From: Micropterus salmoides
Lineage: Eukaryota > Chordata > Actinopteri > Centrarchiformes > Centrarchidae
Reading direction: 5' to 3'
DNA length: 64,000 bases
Assembly (NCBI RefSeq): GCF_014851395.1
Contig: NW_024041262.1
Location: 13,165,252 to 13,229,251 of the forward strand
The notes below the pieces were generated by a model that saw only the letters and a program-made list of their open reading frames with translations, searched no databases and was not told the origin of the DNA. The position numbers and the translations under genes are program-made. Each line of letters begins with the position of its first letter. Position 1 is the first letter of the stretch. This document shows positions 1 to 11,884 of the stretch, piece by piece.

Positions 1-1245
1 CAGGGCCTGTGGGCGGGGGTGAATGCTGCCCGCCGGGCGCTCTGCATGCCTGCAGTGGCATTGTCTCGGACAGAGAGTTACATTGGAGTTCTCATTGATG
101 ATCTGGTGAGCCGAGGCGTAACAGAACCCTACCGTATGTTCACCAGCCGGGCTGAGTTTCGAACCTCTCTGAGGCCGGACAACGCCGACCTCCGCCTCAC
201 TCTGAAAGGTAGGCACAGTTGGACTTTAATTATTGAAGCAGCATGATTTACAAGACAGGATTACAAAATGCAAGACAACCTGTCTCTTCTCAAACTTTTT
301 TTCCTCTGTCAGGGTTTGAGGAGGTGGGATGTGTTTCCCCCCTGCGCTACCAGGAAGCTGTCAGAGTTAGAGACAGTCTGCAGGATGCACTGGCAGCCCT
401 TCAGGCTCTCGCTTTATCCGCCCCCAGCTGGAGAAAAAAGCTGCCCGACATCGGTATGAGCGAGGCCAAGAGCACCTTACTGACGTGAGAGACAAATATT
501 TCATCTCAAGAAAAAGTCAAAAGTACAGCTGTGGTCACATTTTGGTCCTGACTGTTACTTTGGGGCTTCTATTTCAGTGCTATGGATGTGCTGCAATACA
601 ATGACGTGTCCTTTGAAATGCTGGCATCTGCCTTCCCAGAGTGCCTTTCGCCTCACATGGAATTCTCACAAAGGCTCAAGATAGAGGGTAAAAACTGATA
701 TTGGCATTTTGAAACAACAGGAAAGGTGAACCTTGCCTTCCTGAGCTGAAGAATGAACGCTGCTCTTTTAAGCTGCCTTAACATAGTTAAGTAGTGTTTT
801 TTCTCAATGCAACTTTTCTCCTGCTATTCAGCTGTGTACAGGCCTCACTGCGACCTACAGAGGAAAGAGATTGAGAGAATACAGAAGGAGGAGAGCATGT
901 CTCTCCCACAGGACATAGACTATTTCTCTCTGCCAGTGTCTCTGTCTCAGGAAGTCAGAGAGATTTTGGACAGAGTTCGACCCAGCACTGTGAGTCTGCA
1001 CATTCAGAGCAGTGATCTGCGGTAAAATGAAGTGAATGTGCAACTAATACCATGTTGTTTTTTTTCTTCTCCAGCTGGGTGCTGCTACACGTTTGCAAGG
1101 AATAACTCCAGCTGCGATTGTTCATCTCCTCAACTACGTGCGCCACACAGGACAAAAGGAGAGAAGAACACACAGAAACCGAGCGGACCAAAAGGAGGAG
1201 GGAGATGAGAAGCTGTGTGCAAGACATGCATCTTTACCTCAGTGA
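1..1245 (+). CDS. mto1: MTO1, mitochondrial tRNA wobble-uridine modification enzyme, C-terminal exons (5' part outside window)
   Basis: Partial gene; the left edge falls at or just before an exon start. MTO1 (the GidA/MnmG family) is an FAD protein that works with GTPBP3 in mitochondria to make the taurinomethyl modification of wobble uridine in several tRNAs. Exons read as 1-208, 313-484, 578-687, 832-989 and 1075-1245, all with GT-AG ends and consistent phase, giving about 272 residues and a TGA stop. Family signatures are SRTESYIGVLIDDL, then EPYRMFTSRAEFR and LRPDNADLRLT in the first exon, the YNDVSFEML region in the third, and LPQDIDYFSLP and GITPAAIVHLL in the last two; these belong to the GidA-associated C-terminal helical domain. 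The tail after that is basic and acidic and poorly conserved, as in other vertebrates. A polyadenylation signal follows at 1304-1309. The gene converges with tctn3. The identification is strong; only the 5' half is missing. Confidence 0.93.
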
Positions 1246-1461
1246 AATGACGACTCGTAAAATGTCTTGTAAAAATGTTTGTATTCCTGAAAATGTACAA
1301 AAGAATAAATTAAGGTATTTAAGGATGATACAGTATGTACCATTTTCACGTTTTGCTATTTAAATGGTTAAAAAACACAATACCCTTTTTATTTAATTTA
1401 TAACTATTTCCTCATGATTAGAAGGCCTCAAAACATCCCTAACTGTTTCACTGTTATCCAA
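1246..1461. terminator. Convergent 3' ends of mto1 and tctn3
   Basis: Only 216 bp separate the two stop codons. AATAAA on the plus strand at 1304-1309 fits the mto1 poly(A) signal. AT-rich TTTATT strings near 1388, outside this interval on the mto1 side of the tctn3 stop, could serve tctn3 on the minus strand. The 3' UTRs are therefore short or overlap. No other element is visible here. Confidence 0.55.
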
Positions 1462-4400
1462 CTACCTTGTGAAGAATTCTAATCCTGTTAGTAACATTAC
1501 TGTGAACAGCATTAAACTCCATGTGACCTTCTCAGCGTCGTTAATAACATGTCCGTCCAGCTCAGCAGTGCCTCTAGTGAAAAACCCAAACGGAAACTTC
1601 CAGTTAGGCTGAGGCAAGCCCCTGGGGGGTTCTGGGTAAACTGTAGTGTCCACAAACGTCACTTCTGTGGTTAGAGCGATAGGGGACGTCAGAGGACACT
1701 GGAAAAATATATGAGGAGAGAATTTTGACATTTTTCAGAGGTGAAACATTTTTTCAGAGGTGAAACAACAAGTGAAGAATATCTGACGTTCCCACCTTGA
1801 CATTTTGACACTGGAAAAGGTATTTGGCGCCCAGGATGTAGCTCTGGGGAAGGTCTAAGAGACCCTGGCGAGCCCACAGCACTCTGATCGAGAGGGAGTT
1901 GGGGAGGATGCAGCCTGACCTACATGTTTCCTGAGAGAGGGAACACAAGGTTGTAGATTCAAACCACTGGTCTTTTAATACATCTAAGTTATCCAAAATA
2001 TTCTGGGTTTTGCTGCAGAGCCAAACAGACTCCATGTTTTTTTAAGTTTAAAGATCTACTGTACGCAGGCACAGAGCAGTAACTGTGTAAATTCAGTGCC
2101 ACAATGTTTCAGATCATCCTAAAACATTCCAAGTTATTAAACTTTCTTTAATAATTACTTTATTAGATTAAATTCCTGATACCTGCAGGCTGACAGGACA
2201 CTCCTGGATGATGACTCGCGTCCAGTCCGGTTGGGAGCCCATGTTCATGGCGATCACATCAGGAGTAGCAAGTCCCTGCAAGATCCCGTAAATCTGGGAA
2301 CGCAGCTCTAAACAGTCACTAGATAGGGAACTAAGCAGCACAGGAAAAGAGTATCAAGACAGGCGGAAGAAAACATACTATTGAATAATAATAATCTGTA
2401 ATACCAGGACTTTTCATCTATTTCACCACTACTCTTCATGTAAGAAACATCAGTTAAATCTAGCGACGACAGAGGCGAAGCAAAATAGCGTAGACTCACC
2501 TGAATGTGCAGCCAGTGATGGTGTTGTGTGTGAAGAGGATGGGTGCTCGTCTGAGGGGGTCAAAGGAACACTCCCCATTCTGCGACACCCCCAGTGTGGT
2601 CAGCTAGCTCACTGTCAAGGAACCATGACGTATGGCTGACTCAAAGCTAGCCGGATACACAAAAATACAACTTCAAGGGAAGTCCACGATGATGTTTGTG
2701 AGGATACAAGCGTCACTTCTCTATTAAAGCGACCAATGACAGGAGATCCCACTCTAAGTCCCACTGCAGGTATCGGTCCTACTGGACTGGGCCTGGGTGT
2801 TGCCAGCTGGAAGAGAGAAATGGAGTTAATCTTTGAATCCATCATAGATTTAATGATGAAAGCTGTGGCTTTAACATGCTACCTGGAACTGTACAGAGTG
2901 CTCCTGCAACAGCAGCTGATAAGGATCCATGTCAGCTAAGACTACGTTCAGTGTTGCATACGCGAGTTCCCCTCTGCCTGTGTACCCTATGACAAACTCC
3001 ACCTACAGGAGAATCGGGGGAAAAGGAGGTTTGAGTTTGATGCATTTGCAATTTAGAAAACAAAAGAAAATCACACATTTTCATCTACTCACCTTTTTCA
3101 CCACATTAAAACAGAAGTTCTTCTGTTCCCTTGGTGTAGGCCAGTCAGCTAGTGGAGTAACTGGGATCTGAAACAAGAGTTAGTACACCTCCTTACTTTG
3201 GAAGAAAAAAACCCCACATCTTTAAATGGCATTAAATGTTGGTATAAAGGATGTATTTTTTAATGAACATTGTACCTCTACAGGCTGATAACTCCACACT
3301 CAAGAAGTCATACTTGTCGGCTGACAACACCCAACAAGTTAAAGTTTTTATGCCACAGATACAGTTTTTTCATACTATAGATGCCGTATAAGGGGTGTTC
3401 CTTATTTTGTAGGCTGATAGTTGATCAACTTGATTAGCACTTCTGCTAATATCGTGTGGCTTTGAGCTGTATGTGCGATCAGTGACTTACCAGAAAGGCC
3501 GACACCGGTGCCGTCGCCACTATTGGAATCTGCAATTAAAAATACTGACGTGAGCCTACCTGCTGTGAGATTCTCACCAGTAAGTATCTACATAAAATCA
3601 TTTAGTGCAGACAGACTCGCTGACCTTGATCAGACTCAGGTTAGAGAAGTACGAGCGGGCGTTGAGATTTGGGTCTGTGGTGCATGACTGAGGTGTTAAC
3701 ATACGGGTACAAGACAGAGACACAGACCTCAGGAACTCTGCAAGCAGAAAAAACAAAACGTATTTTGAAAAAAACAAAAAAAACAAAAAGAGTTAAATAA
3801 GGTTGTGATTTACAGGTACATCTTACTACACTTATACCATTTTGTTTGTTTTTTTCATAAAAACAACACATACAAAGGAAAGTGCCTGCAGATCTACTGA
3901 GTGTACTTCAGAGACTGTTGGAAATCCTTATGGGAAATAAAAAGGTAATGTGAAAAAATGTGATTTTTAAGTAATTTAGACATGAGAAAGACTCATTCTG
4001 ACAAGAGGAAGTCCCTGACACTAAACCTAACCTAGATAGGAGGTCTGGATTTTAGAAGGTTTGGGGAAACTACACTGCAATACTCAACATACTTTTTAAC
4101 ATAATTTTTTATTTGGTGTGAACTTACTTGCAGGGTTGTGGTTGTTACAGAATGCCGCAGCAGCCCCTGGAGATGGCTGACGAAGGAGACCCCGAACAGA
4201 TGAGCGGGAGAAATATGTCTGGATGACATCATCGACCTACAAAAATAAGTAGCCTTATATGCATTACATTAATAAATGATACACTCTCTGATTCAGCTTT
4301 AGTATTGTCAAGCACCTTAAAATCTCAAAATGTTTATTACTTTTATTAATTTAGATCTGTTTACCCTGTAGAAATCTCTGCTGTGGCTGCTGCTTGCAGG

Positions 4401-6151
4401 AGCTGGTGGTGAGAAGTGGTACGAGTCCCCCAAAGCTGGATACTGAGGTAGAGCTGTGAGGGACTGGGCTGCATTATCTGATGAGAGAGGTTTATGGGAG
4501 ACACTTGTTGCTCATTGATACACTCTTGTGAAATTAGTTGTAACATAATTAATGATTTCCCCTGTGATAGCACTGATTGTAAATTAATTTAAAAGGTGAA
4601 TTACACAGTGTTTTTAAATTAATATATATTTCGATGAACCTTCAGGCCGGACACAAAACAAGGAGTCAGTCACAGTGACAAGAGACGAATCCACGTTAGC
4701 CCTGAACATCAGCCATTTCTCAATGCAAACTCCTGATCTGTAAAATAAAAGTTTCAACTCTTTTAAATACTAAATATGTGCGCTTTATGTGTTATAACTA
4801 CAGAGCATGTGCAGAAGACTTACATGGCTTTCCTTGGACATCCGGTGAAGACAGTGCTCAAGTTCGCAATACCACAATCAACTGTGTCACAACAGCAGCC
4901 GATGTCACAGAAATCAGGGGTTAAATCACAGATACAACCTGTATAACAACAGAAAAGACTTGCGTTAGTCGGGACAACTTAGGTTTTATGTAAAATTACA
5001 GAATGTTACAAGATTAACTGGTTTAACAGGAGAATGTAAGAAGACAGCGGACACAGTGTCAGTGAGCTTATTTTAATTCTTAACACTATGTTTATGAGTT
5101 TATTGTAAATAAACTGTAGTTGTATAAAGTGTTGATCTTATTGGAAAAGACAAAGATGTAACTAGAAATAGCCAAAAAGTTGAGTTGAGACTTTATACTT
5201 AAATTTGTACTGTATACTTTAATCAATACTAATATTTATGATATAATGTACATTAGATTTAATGGTTGACTTTTTAAGTGCACCAGACTATAAACAAGCT
5301 CCATTTATGAGTCTCCCATTAGCATCTGAGATCTCATCACAGATGCTAATCTGTACACAGACTGCTAAAAAAGCAATGTAACTTGCATTACCATGAGTCT
5401 GTTAGCCACAGATGTACAAAGATAAATTGGGAGGACTAGTTTAAATCGGGTCTAGCTTTGCTTGGCTGAGATTTCCAGTTCATAAGTGCACCAGCACTCA
5501 GAGCACAGAGGTCATTTGTCTGTTCCAGACCCTGGACTGACAACTAAAGGGGAAAAAGTGTTTGCTGGCTCTGGAACAGCCTGACCAAGGAAATCAGGGC
5601 GGCTGATCATTGAACTTTTTGAAATCCCTTTTTAAAACATACTTCTATTGGAGAGCCTTGCCTGATTTTAGTTGATTTTATTTATTTTTCTCTTAACTGT
5701 ATTTTAAGTTTCTTCCTGCTTGTACTGTGTTTTATTGTCTTTGCTCTTGTGAAAGTATTTTGTAACATGGTTTTGGCTCTCTATATAAAGATTATTATAT
5801 TATATTATTATATATAATTATAACAGGCAGGTGCAAGTTACCCTCTGAAGTCAACACAGGTGGGACAGTGGTTGCAGTGGGAGCTGCAGTGACGGAGTCC
5901 AGAGTGGCCGTCTCGGTTGAGCCGACACTGGTGGAGTCCACCGCACCTGTACCGACACTGGTGGAGTCCACCGCACCTGTACCGACACTGGTGGAGTCCA
6001 CCGCACCTGTAGATCCTGGAGCAGGGGTTGCTGAGCTGAAAGGCGCCCCATTTGTAGAGGCAGTGACGTTTGAATCTGTGGCTGCGTGAGCCAAACGTCC
6101 ACACAATAAGATAAATATCTGAACTGAGCGACACCACTGGCACGAATTCAT
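1462..6151 (-). CDS. tctn3: Tectonic-3, ciliary transition-zone protein (complete, 14 exons)
   Basis: Tectonic proteins are secreted or membrane-anchored parts of the MKS/B9 complex at the ciliary transition zone and are needed for Hedgehog signalling. Exons on the minus strand: 6151-5842, 4938-4824, 4737-4640, 4477-4365, 4236-4128, 3737-3625, 3529-3491, 3167-3093, 3002-2883, 2806-about 2717, about 2603-2500, 2318-2183, 1930-1796, 1698-1462; about 598 residues. Exon 1 starts with a hydrophobic signal-like segment followed by a Ser/Thr/Ala-rich stretch. Exon 2 holds the Tectonic cysteine motif CDIGCCCDTVDC. The last two exons (IRVLWARQGLL, KYLFQCQNVK, VTFVDTTVYPEPPRG, then a C-terminal hydrophobic segment) resemble TCTN3 more than TCTN1 or TCTN2. 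The start is the first ATG before the signal segment. Weak point: the exon 10/11 junction, where the acceptor near 2604 has a poor pyrimidine tract and an alternative donor exists near 2709. Confidence 0.9.
5483..5815 (+). mobile_element. 3' fragment of an L2-type LINE
   Basis: This is a degraded copy of the last part of the same LINE family as at 6518-8705, in the opposite orientation. The end of the ORF is recognisable: a diverged WNSL...EIR...ESL string with stops, matching the RLWNSLPEEIRSAESVNSF region of the larger copy. The 3' UTR resembles the larger copy too: TTGTAACATGG, then CTCTATATAAAG and a run of ATT/TATT repeats. It lies in tctn3 intron 1, and its tail ends about 26 bp from the exon 1 splice donor. 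Confidence 0.6.
5922..6011 (-). repeat. In-frame 3 x 30 bp coding minisatellite in tctn3 exon 1
   Basis: Three near-perfect 30 bp units (5922-5951, 5952-5981, 5982-6011) encode the ten-residue block GAVDSTSVGT three times in the Ser/Thr-rich linker after the tctn3 signal segment. The units are almost identical at the DNA level, so the array is young or being homogenised. Because 30 is divisible by three, copy-number change keeps the reading frame. Confidence 0.9.
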
Positions 6152-6517
6152 TTCGTCAGAGAGACAGTGCGAAGTGTACCTCCAGCTGGCTAACCCTAGC
6201 TAACGTTAACTTAACTTACAGATAGTTAATGTTAACTTGTCTGTTATCTCTCCTCGTGACAACGCAAGGCCCACGAACGCGTAACTTACGATAAAATAAA
6301 ACTACATTAAAGTTAAATAAGCAATTCAGAAAAAGTTTCCCATGGATGCATTTCACTAAATATGCTAACATTAGGCATAAATACAACGAAGAGTAAGCTT
6401 GTTGTTACCAAGGAAGATGTCATGGCGACTTCCGTTTCTCAGATAGTACTACCGTAAAACCCGTAAAAGAGAAGAAAGACCATTAACCAGCTTCTTTTTA
6501 AATCGACCAGTAGCAGT
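6152..6517 (-). promoter_or_regulatory. Probable tctn3 5' UTR and promoter region
   Basis: These 366 bp separate the tctn3 start codon from the tail of the neighbouring LINE. No ORF or TATA box stands out. Short GCTAAC/GTTAAC repeats occur at 6186-6240. The assignment rests on position only. Confidence 0.35.
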
Positions 6518-8705
6518 CTTTCTATAATAATATAATAATAATAATCCTTATTTGTAGAGCACTTTTCAAAAACAAGTTACAAAGTGCTTTAACAAGTGTA
6601 AAGAATAATAATAATAAAAAAATAAACAAGATAAGAGCATGAATACATTGAAAAGACTAAAATACAGATTAATATAAAATTAGTAAAATACAATAAAATA
6701 AAAGGGATAAAATAAAGTCAAATAAGATCGGGAAAGGCTCTCCTATAAAAGTATGTTTTAAGAAGGGACTTAAAAGAGTTCACTGACTCAGCCGACCTGA
6801 TTTCCTCGGGCAGGCTGTTCCAGAGCCTCGGGGCCCTGACAGCAAACGCTCTGTCCCCTTTAGTTTTCAGTCGAGACTCTGGAACAGACAACAGACCTCT
6901 GCCCGAGGATCTCAAGGTACGTGCTGGTGCGTATGGGACTAAAAGGTCAGAAATATAACAAGGCGAGAGGCCATGAAGAGCTTTAAAAGTGATCAATAGA
7001 ATTTTAAAGTCAATTCTAAAACATACTGGGAGCCAGTGTAATGAAGCTAAAATAGGAGTAATGTGGTCATATTTCTTTGTTCTGGTTAAAAGCCTGGCAG
7101 CTGAGTTCTGGACAGTCTGGAGTCGATCAATAGATTTTTGGGTTAAACAGGTGAAAAGGCTGTTGCAATAATCCAGGCGTGATGAGATGAAGGCGTGTAA
7201 AATGGTCTTGGTGTCCTTAAAAGTTAACATAGATCGAATTTTAGCTATATTTCTAAGTTGATAAAAACATGATTGAACAAGCTTTGTGGTGTGCTGCTCA
7301 AAATTTAAATTACTATCAAACCAAACACCAAGGTTCTTTGCCACAGGCTTAATGTGATTTACTAGGGAACCTTCTAGGGTACTTTCTGTTTTGTCTGAGT
7401 TCAGCTGGAGGAAATTATTTGACATCCATTTTTTAACTTCACAAAGGCAGTCGGCAAGTGAACTCAGCATTCCAGGGTCTGTGGATCTGACGGGCAAGTA
7501 TATTTGTGTGTCATCAGCATAAATATGAAAAGAAATGCCATGTTTATGGATAATATGTCCAAGGGAAAGCAGATTCAAGGAAAACAAAATGGGTCCTAAG
7601 ACCAACCCCTGAGGCACACCATATTTAACTGGACAGAACGAGGAGACATAGTTGTTTACAGACACGCAAAACTTCCTATTTGACAGGTAGGATGAAAACC
7701 ATTCTAGGGCAGTACCAGAGATCCCCACCCAGTGCCTCAGTCTGTCTAACATGATGTTGTGATCAATGGTGTCAAAAGCAGCGCTAAGGTCCAGGAGTAC
7801 CAGGACTGAGCACATACCTTCATCAGCAGACATTAAAAGGTCATTGGTGACTTTAAGCAGTGCAGTCTCAGTGCTGTGGTACTTCCTAAAACCAGACTAA
7901 AACTTTTCAAATATTTTGTTATTTTCCAGCACAGTGAGCAGCTGTTTGGACACAATTCTTTCTAGAATCTTTGCAATAAAAGGCAGTTTTGAAATTGGTC
8001 TAAAATTTTGTGGGAGGGACGGATCTAAACCAGGTTTCTTTAAAAGTGGGTTCACGCAAGCTGTTTTAAAATAATCAGGGACACAACCAGTAGATAGGGA
8101 GCTGTTGAAAACAGAGATCAAATGGGGCCCAACAGAATCTATTACTTTCAGTAAAAACTTTGTAGGTATTACATCAAGTGGGCTGGAGGGCTCTCTCATT
8201 TGTGATACGGTTTTTAAAAGCTCAGACAAGTCGATGGGATAAAACTGGTTAAAACTCTCTTGTTGCTGGTGAGGGACCTCTGAGTAAGAGGCCGTGGGGG
8301 TAATAGAGGCTCTGATTGACACCACCTTATTGGTAAAATAAGATAAAAACAATTCACAGTCATCATTATTTCCAGCTGAGGCACAAGGAGGGGTTGGGTT
8401 TACCAGCTGATCCACAGTCTTAACACACAGAGCTTGGTGAGGCGGCATGAGTAACAGGCGAATCACAGCTAAAAACAATACATCTGTGGTCAGTTATGGT
8501 CATGTCCACCAATTCCACAGAGGAAATGCTGACACCCAGGGTAAAAACCAAGTCCAGTGTATGACCACGGTTATGGGTTTGCCCTTTGACATGTTGTTTG
8601 AAGTTAAAAGAAGTGGCTATATTTAAAAAGTTAGTTGCATTAACATTGTTGGGGTCATCAACATGAATATTAAAATCGCCACAAAGAACAATTCTGTCAT
8701 AATTT
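6518..8705 (-). mobile_element. L2-type non-LTR retrotransposon, 5'-truncated, inactivated
   Basis: Read on the minus strand, the element has the end of an apurinic-type endonuclease (VLCGDFNIHVDD near 8690-8650, then a TDHR motif near 8490), a reverse transcriptase (LLDLSAAFDTIDHNIMLDRL, GVPQG, YADDTQIYLPV) and the downstream domain (LHWLPVCFRIDFK, RLWNSLPEEIRS). The 3' UTR ends with AAAAGTGCTCTACAAATAAG and ATT repeats, as in L2/CR1-type tails. It is dead: a frameshift near 8400-8480 separates endonuclease from RT, and one in-frame TAG at 7897-7899 replaces what is probably a Gln codon before SGFRKYHST. The 5' end is lost at about 8705. Clade assignment to L2 is from remembered fish elements. 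Confidence 0.88.
6718..8478 (-). pseudogene. LINE reverse transcriptase ORF with one nonsense codon
   Basis: The frame runs from 8478 to the stop at 6718 with a single TAG at 7897-7899; both halves (about 193 and 371 residues) align end to end with no length change. The RT catalytic YADD box and the fingers/palm motif AFDTIDH are intact. The apparent start at 8478 is an artefact of the upstream frameshift and is not a real initiation site. The protein belonged to the LINE and has no host role that can be seen. Confidence 0.85.
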
Positions 8706-8834
8706 AAAATTTGCTATAACCATGAATGCCACAGCCTAAGAAGAAGAACAAATACACGAGTGAATTGAACAAACAGATTACAGACTGGTTAAGAAATGAA
8801 GGTATGAATGGAAAATGAATTGAAAAGAAAATAC

Positions 8835-9150
8835 TGGAGTGACGGTTGCCCCAGCCTTTCTGTGTGGAGTTTGCATGTTCTCCGTGTCCGCTTGGGTTTT
8901 CTCTGGGGGCTCTGGCTTCCTCCCACCAAGACATGCAGGCTAGGTTAATTGGTGTCTCTGAAATTGTCCTTAGGTGTGGATGTGAGTGTGAGTGGTTGTC
9001 TGTCTATGTGTGGCCCTGAGATGGACTGGCGACCTGTCCAAGGTGTAGGCCTACCCTGCCTTTCGCCCAGTGTAAACTGGGATTAGCTCCAGCCCCCCGC
9101 GACCCCGTACGCAGGATAAGCGGTTGACGATGGATGGATGGATACTGGAG
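8835..9150. repeat. Common fish dispersed repeat ending in TGGA tandem units
   Basis: The stretch contains GTGGAGTTTGCATGTTCTCC, GGCTTCCTCCCAC, GACATGCAGGCTAGGTTAAT, GGTTGTCTGTC, GACTGGCGACCTGTCC, AGGATAAGCGGTTGACG and then GGATGGATGGAT. I recognise this as a very frequent fish repeat with a short-tandem tail, which suggests non-LTR mobilisation. I cannot name the family with certainty. It has no ORF. Confidence 0.7.
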
Positions 9151-9246
9151 TGAAGAGTAAAAATACAGTTATAATAAAGGAACGTGAAAAGTTGCCAACT
9201 TTTACTTTATTTTACAAATTTGCGTTACTTGTAACAAGTTAGGCTA

Positions 9247-9423
9247 CCACCTGTTCTCCCGATGAAATGTTTGAATAATTGAATTTACAGTGGTTCTCCC
9301 AACATCTGGCTGCACCCTTCGACCAGCCTCAGCCATTGTGAGGCCGTGATTGACAACATGATCCACAATTGTAGCCCTGATTTCATAAGGAATCTGTACT
9401 TGGCCTCTTCTTCCGCTTCCCCT
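9247..9423 (-). pseudogene. Remnant of a transposase N-terminal helix-turn-helix domain
   Basis: On the minus strand one frame reads RRGQVQIPYEIRATIVDHVV, then NHGLTMAEAGRRVQPDVGRT and TTVNSIIQTFHRENRW before a stop. This is the paired-like HTH seen in IS630/Tc1-type transposase genes that recur in fish genomes. Only about 58 residues remain; no catalytic DDE domain follows downstream. A weak open frame upstream (9980-9717) may be older element sequence but could not be matched to anything. Confidence 0.6.
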
Positions 9424-10682
9424 GTTTTATACAGCTGAGTGACTGTAGGGAAGTGGCTTATCACTGGTTGCAACTAATGCTTCACACACCCCTTCTCATC
9501 AGTGAAAGCTGAGGTTCACCAGAAATTGTTCAATTTTCAGGAAAAAAAGATTTTTTAAAAATGTGTAAAATTTGCTTGACAGATTTTGAAAACTAGTTCA
9601 ACATTTTTGTATGACTCAAGCAATGAAATGAGGAATATAAGTTTTACATGGAACAACTATTCAGCATTCACAAGTATAGTTAATTTTGACTGACATGACA
9701 TAAGCAAATTATAATGTTATAAAACAGCAGAGAGTTGTATGGAAGCAATTGACGCATGTCCAAAAGCATTTGCAATTTGTTGACTGACTGACACACAAAT
9801 GACTAAATGTTGTGGAGGTTGAACTAACTGTTGTGCAAATGTAAACAGTGATGTTGGATATGCACCAAAGTGACTGAGAAAATCTGTAATTATGTCTGAC
9901 ATGGAGTGTGTGATTGATTGACTCATTCGATGTACATTTGTAGATGCCAGTCTGTAAAGTAGTTGTAAAAACTGGGCCACCTTTTAGGGTTGATAAGGCT
10001 CTTAAGCTTCAAGTGGGAGCTGTGGAAGGATTGTCATTGGAATAAATGATTGAAATCCTCCCATAACCATCCTGATTATAATCTTTGTTTGTTATTATTT
10101 GAACAAGAAACAAAGAGGAGCTCAAAGACAGAACCTGTGGTATATCCAAAAGGATGTAGATTAAGACATTTACAGAAGAGATTAAGAGAAAGTCTGCACA
10201 GGGATTATAAGACAGTATGTATATTCTTGAGAGGAAAACAAGCAGGAACAGGTTTAACTGTAACTAGACACCACCACCTACCCCAAAGCATGTACTCAGA
10301 AAGCTGCTTTTGGATGCAGCCCTGCACATTTCACAGTAATGTTCAAATGCTTTGATTTCACATTTGGAGTAGGAAGCTCTCAAGCTGGGGCAATTCATTA
10401 CATGGAAAGTAAGCTCAGTGTTTATATGATGTATTGGGGACATAAGGGACCACTCGGACCCAGAAGACAGTTGACCTGCTGCTTCTCAATGTAGATGCTG
10501 AGATCTGCAAACGAGCACCCACACTCGTCCACAGCCCTTCTCTTGAGATATGTTTTCCATCACCCATCCCCTCACTTGAGTATTTCTTGTCTCCAGAATA
10601 TCAACTTCAAATGTATGGGCTCTAGCTTTTGCTAAAACTCCTAACATATTTTGTGCTTCTCAACCCATATGCATCTTCAAAC
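9424..10682. other. Intergenic, no supported gene
   Basis: AT-rich sequence between the transposase remnant and the solo LTR. Open frames of 87 and 101 codons occur (9717-9980 minus, 10050-10355 plus) but show no recognisable motif, start context or splice structure. Treated as non-coding or old repeat sequence. Confidence 0.5.
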
Positions 10683-11411
10683 TGTTATGAGTTATATTTT
10701 TGCCCATGTGGGTTTCTGAGTTTTGCCATTGTTTCGTGTGCCCTTCTGTTTGCCTCTGTTTCTCTCGTTTAGTTCATGTTTAGGGTTTACTTTTGGTGTA
10801 TGCACTTCTGTGGTATTTTGCCCTTGTTCTGCTCTGTGTTCTCTTTGATCCCAGCTTCAGTCTGTGTTCCTTGTTGGTGTTAGTTTAGTGGTGATATGTC
10901 CGATGGTATCTGGATTAGTTTGTTGTTCTTGTTGTTCTGATCTGTTTCTTCTTACTTTGATAGGTTTAGTGTTTAGTACTTGTGTTATGTCTGCTCACCT
11001 CCAGTATCTGCCTGCCATCCAGTCTCTCTGTTTTCCCCTTCTGTCTCTCTGCCTCGTTAACCCTGATCCCAGTCACCTGTGTTCCTCCCGCCGTGCTCGT
11101 TAGTCCCTGTCTATAAATGTTTGGTGTTTCCATTCATTCTCTGCCTGGTCATCGTAGTATGTTGATGCTCTGTCTGTCTGTGGTAGTAGTTTGTGCCGTC
11201 TCATCCTGTTGCTTGCCTATTCCCTGTATGTTTGTTGGATTTTCTGTTGGATCACCTGCTTTGTTTGTTCCTGTATGATTTTGGATTCCCGCTCTTTGTA
11301 AGTGTGCTCGCCTTTAGTTTGTTGAATAAACCCTTTGAACTGTACCTCCTCCTCTATGTGTTCTGCATTTGGGTCCACCAACCTTCTACACACCACAAAC
11401 CCGACGTATCA
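10683..11411 (+). mobile_element. Probable solo Gypsy-type LTR
   Basis: The stretch opens TGTTATGAG and can be closed at CGACGTATCA, giving TG...CA ends. Inside are GTCACCTGTGTTCC, a TATAAATG promoter-like box near 11113, a GAATAAACC signal near 11324 and the string CTGCATTTGGGTCCACCA, all typical of fish Gypsy-type LTRs. No primer-binding site or internal region follows, and no matching target duplication is obvious. The boundaries are therefore tentative. Confidence 0.6.
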
Positions 11412-11884
11412 TTAACCCATAGAAGTTTCTCTCCACAGTTTAGCATGAGTTTTAGAGTTTAGCATGAACACACAGAAATTCCTCCATTAAAAAAAAAATA
11501 GTAAAAGCAGTTATTCATTGCAGAGCTCATAAGGTCATTTGGCTGGAAGTGCTGCAAATAAAATATGCTTCTCTGAATCTCTGTTTCTGTCCTCTACAGA
11601 GGTATTGGGTATCTGTGTCACAGAGGAAGCAGGCAAGAAATTAGACAATGTTCTGTGCATATTTGCAAAATGGGGATGGAAAACCTGGTGAACAAATGTT
11701 TGTTTCAAACCTTTCAGTGTGTACATATCAGTTTCCCCAAATGTATGTCTTAGGTCTTAATCTTAAGAAAATAGTCACCCAGAGAGTATCAAGTTTCACC
11801 ACACAATACCAACAACAAATGTCTCATGTTCTCTTTATTGTTTGTGTAAATCCTGCTTTCATCTCTTCCCCTCTGATCATGTGT

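Noticed and set aside
5795..6151. Alternative frames over the tctn3 minisatellite on both strands
   Set aside because: The 30 bp repeat has no stops in several frames; only the frame with signal segment, correct phase and downstream exons is tctn3.
1462..6151. TCTN1 rather than TCTN3, because TCTN1 lies near PPP1CC in human
   Set aside because: C-terminal motifs (YPEPPRG, WARQGLL, FQCQNVK and the hydrophobic tail) fit TCTN3, and here the PP1 gene is 22 kb away and alpha-like.
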